A stretch of DNA of 14,024 nt from positions 1 through 14,024 of the forward strand of contig CAITUF010000084.1 in assembly GCA_903895475.1 (NCBI GenBank), in the 5' to 3' direction. The stretch's first letter is position 1, and each line of letters begins with the position of its first letter. Positions 13,804-14,024 of the stretch are shown piece by piece. Under the pieces are notes generated by a model. It did no database searches, was not told the DNA's origin, and saw only the letters and a program-made list of their open reading frames with translations. A program made the position numbers and the translations under genes. The DNA comes from an uncultured Opitutia bacterium (lineage in GTDB: Bacteria > Verrucomicrobiota > Verrucomicrobiia > Opitutales > UBA953).

Positions 13804-14024
13804 ATGACCCGTCTTATCTTTCTTTGGACCTTCTGCTTGGCCGCCCTCAGCACGTCGGCGGCAGACGCGCTTAAGCCCACCAATACCATCGTCCTCTTTG
13901 TGGATGATATGGGCTACGCCGACATCGGCCCCTTCGGCAACAAGACCCTGCGCACGCCTCACCTCGACCGCTTCGCCAAAGAAGGCATGCGCTTCACTAG
14001 CTTCTACGCCACGCCGGTCTGCTC
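13804..14024 (+). CDS. Secreted sulfatase, 3' end cut off by the window
   Basis: 73 codons are visible. A signal peptide (about 1-20, LIFLWTFCLAALSTSAA) is followed by the start of a type I sulfatase: TNTIVLFVDDMGYADIG, with Asp34 and Asp35 as the usual calcium ligands, and TPHLDRFAKEGMRFTSFYATPVC. The window ends two bases into the codon after Cys73 (14020-14022). That cysteine sits where the C-x-P/A-x-R motif begins and would be converted to formylglycine; the next codon starts TC, so it is serine. Serine there allows the common C-S-P-S-R form, but the rest is unseen. It likely removes sulfate esters from sulfated polysaccharides. The leader CGCACCCATC before the ATG resembles that of the oxidoreductase gene. 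Confidence 0.92.
   Translation, partial: MTRLIFLWTFCLAALSTSAADALKPTNTIVLFVDDMGYADIGPFGNKTLRTPHLDRFAKEGMRFTSFYATPVC

Overview
This is a GC-rich, densely coded stretch of bacterial chromosome. Several features suggest Verrucomicrobiota, perhaps Opitutae-like: a DUF5069 protein, a Tat-exported Gfo/Idh/MocA oxidoreductase, a secreted SGNH hydrolase, a secreted sulfatase and a membrane-fused spermidine-synthase-like protein. This placement comes from gene-family content only and is an inference. No rRNA, tRNA, CRISPR array, transposase or integrase was seen.

Layout, left to right. (1) The 3' part of trpA (tryptophan synthase alpha), then a 436-bp gene-free stretch full of small repeats. (2) A compact plus-strand run: pyrB, a dihydroorotase-like gene overlapping it by 4 bp (ATGA), and a CPBP/CAAX-type membrane protease whose ATG directly follows the previous stop. 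thiL (thiamine-phosphate kinase) follows after 69 bp. The dihydroorotase homologue has lost the HxH metal ligands (it reads N-C-R). This resembles the non-catalytic PyrC' partner of class A aspartate transcarbamoylases. (3) A minus-strand block: two small membrane proteins, one holin-like, behind a recognisable promoter and ribosome binding site, and upstream of them a DUF5069 gene with a possible leaderless promoter. (4) A secreted SGNH hydrolase on the plus strand, then a 352-bp gene-free stretch with a strong G-quadruplex motif, an inverted pair of REP-like hairpins, a third hairpin of the same family and a 24-bp tandem duplication. (5) An MFS_3-type transporter and a Tat-signal Gfo/Idh/MocA oxidoreductase. 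(6) A probable three-gene unit: a membrane-fused spermidine-synthase-like protein, a secreted trypsin-fold serine protease, and the first 73 codons of a sulfatase cut by the window end at its catalytic cysteine.

How genes relate: the pyr run should make carbamoyl-aspartate, with the PyrC homologue probably structural. The exported enzymes (SGNH hydrolase, Gfo/Idh oxidoreductase, serine protease, sulfatase) fit a life of degrading complex extracellular polymers. The most notable non-coding signal is a family of 21-nt hairpins with fixed 9-3-9 geometry. They share flanks (CTA before, CTACC after), mostly a GCA loop, and stems that differ by compensating changes. One copy lies in the first long gap and three in the second, with degenerate copies beside them.
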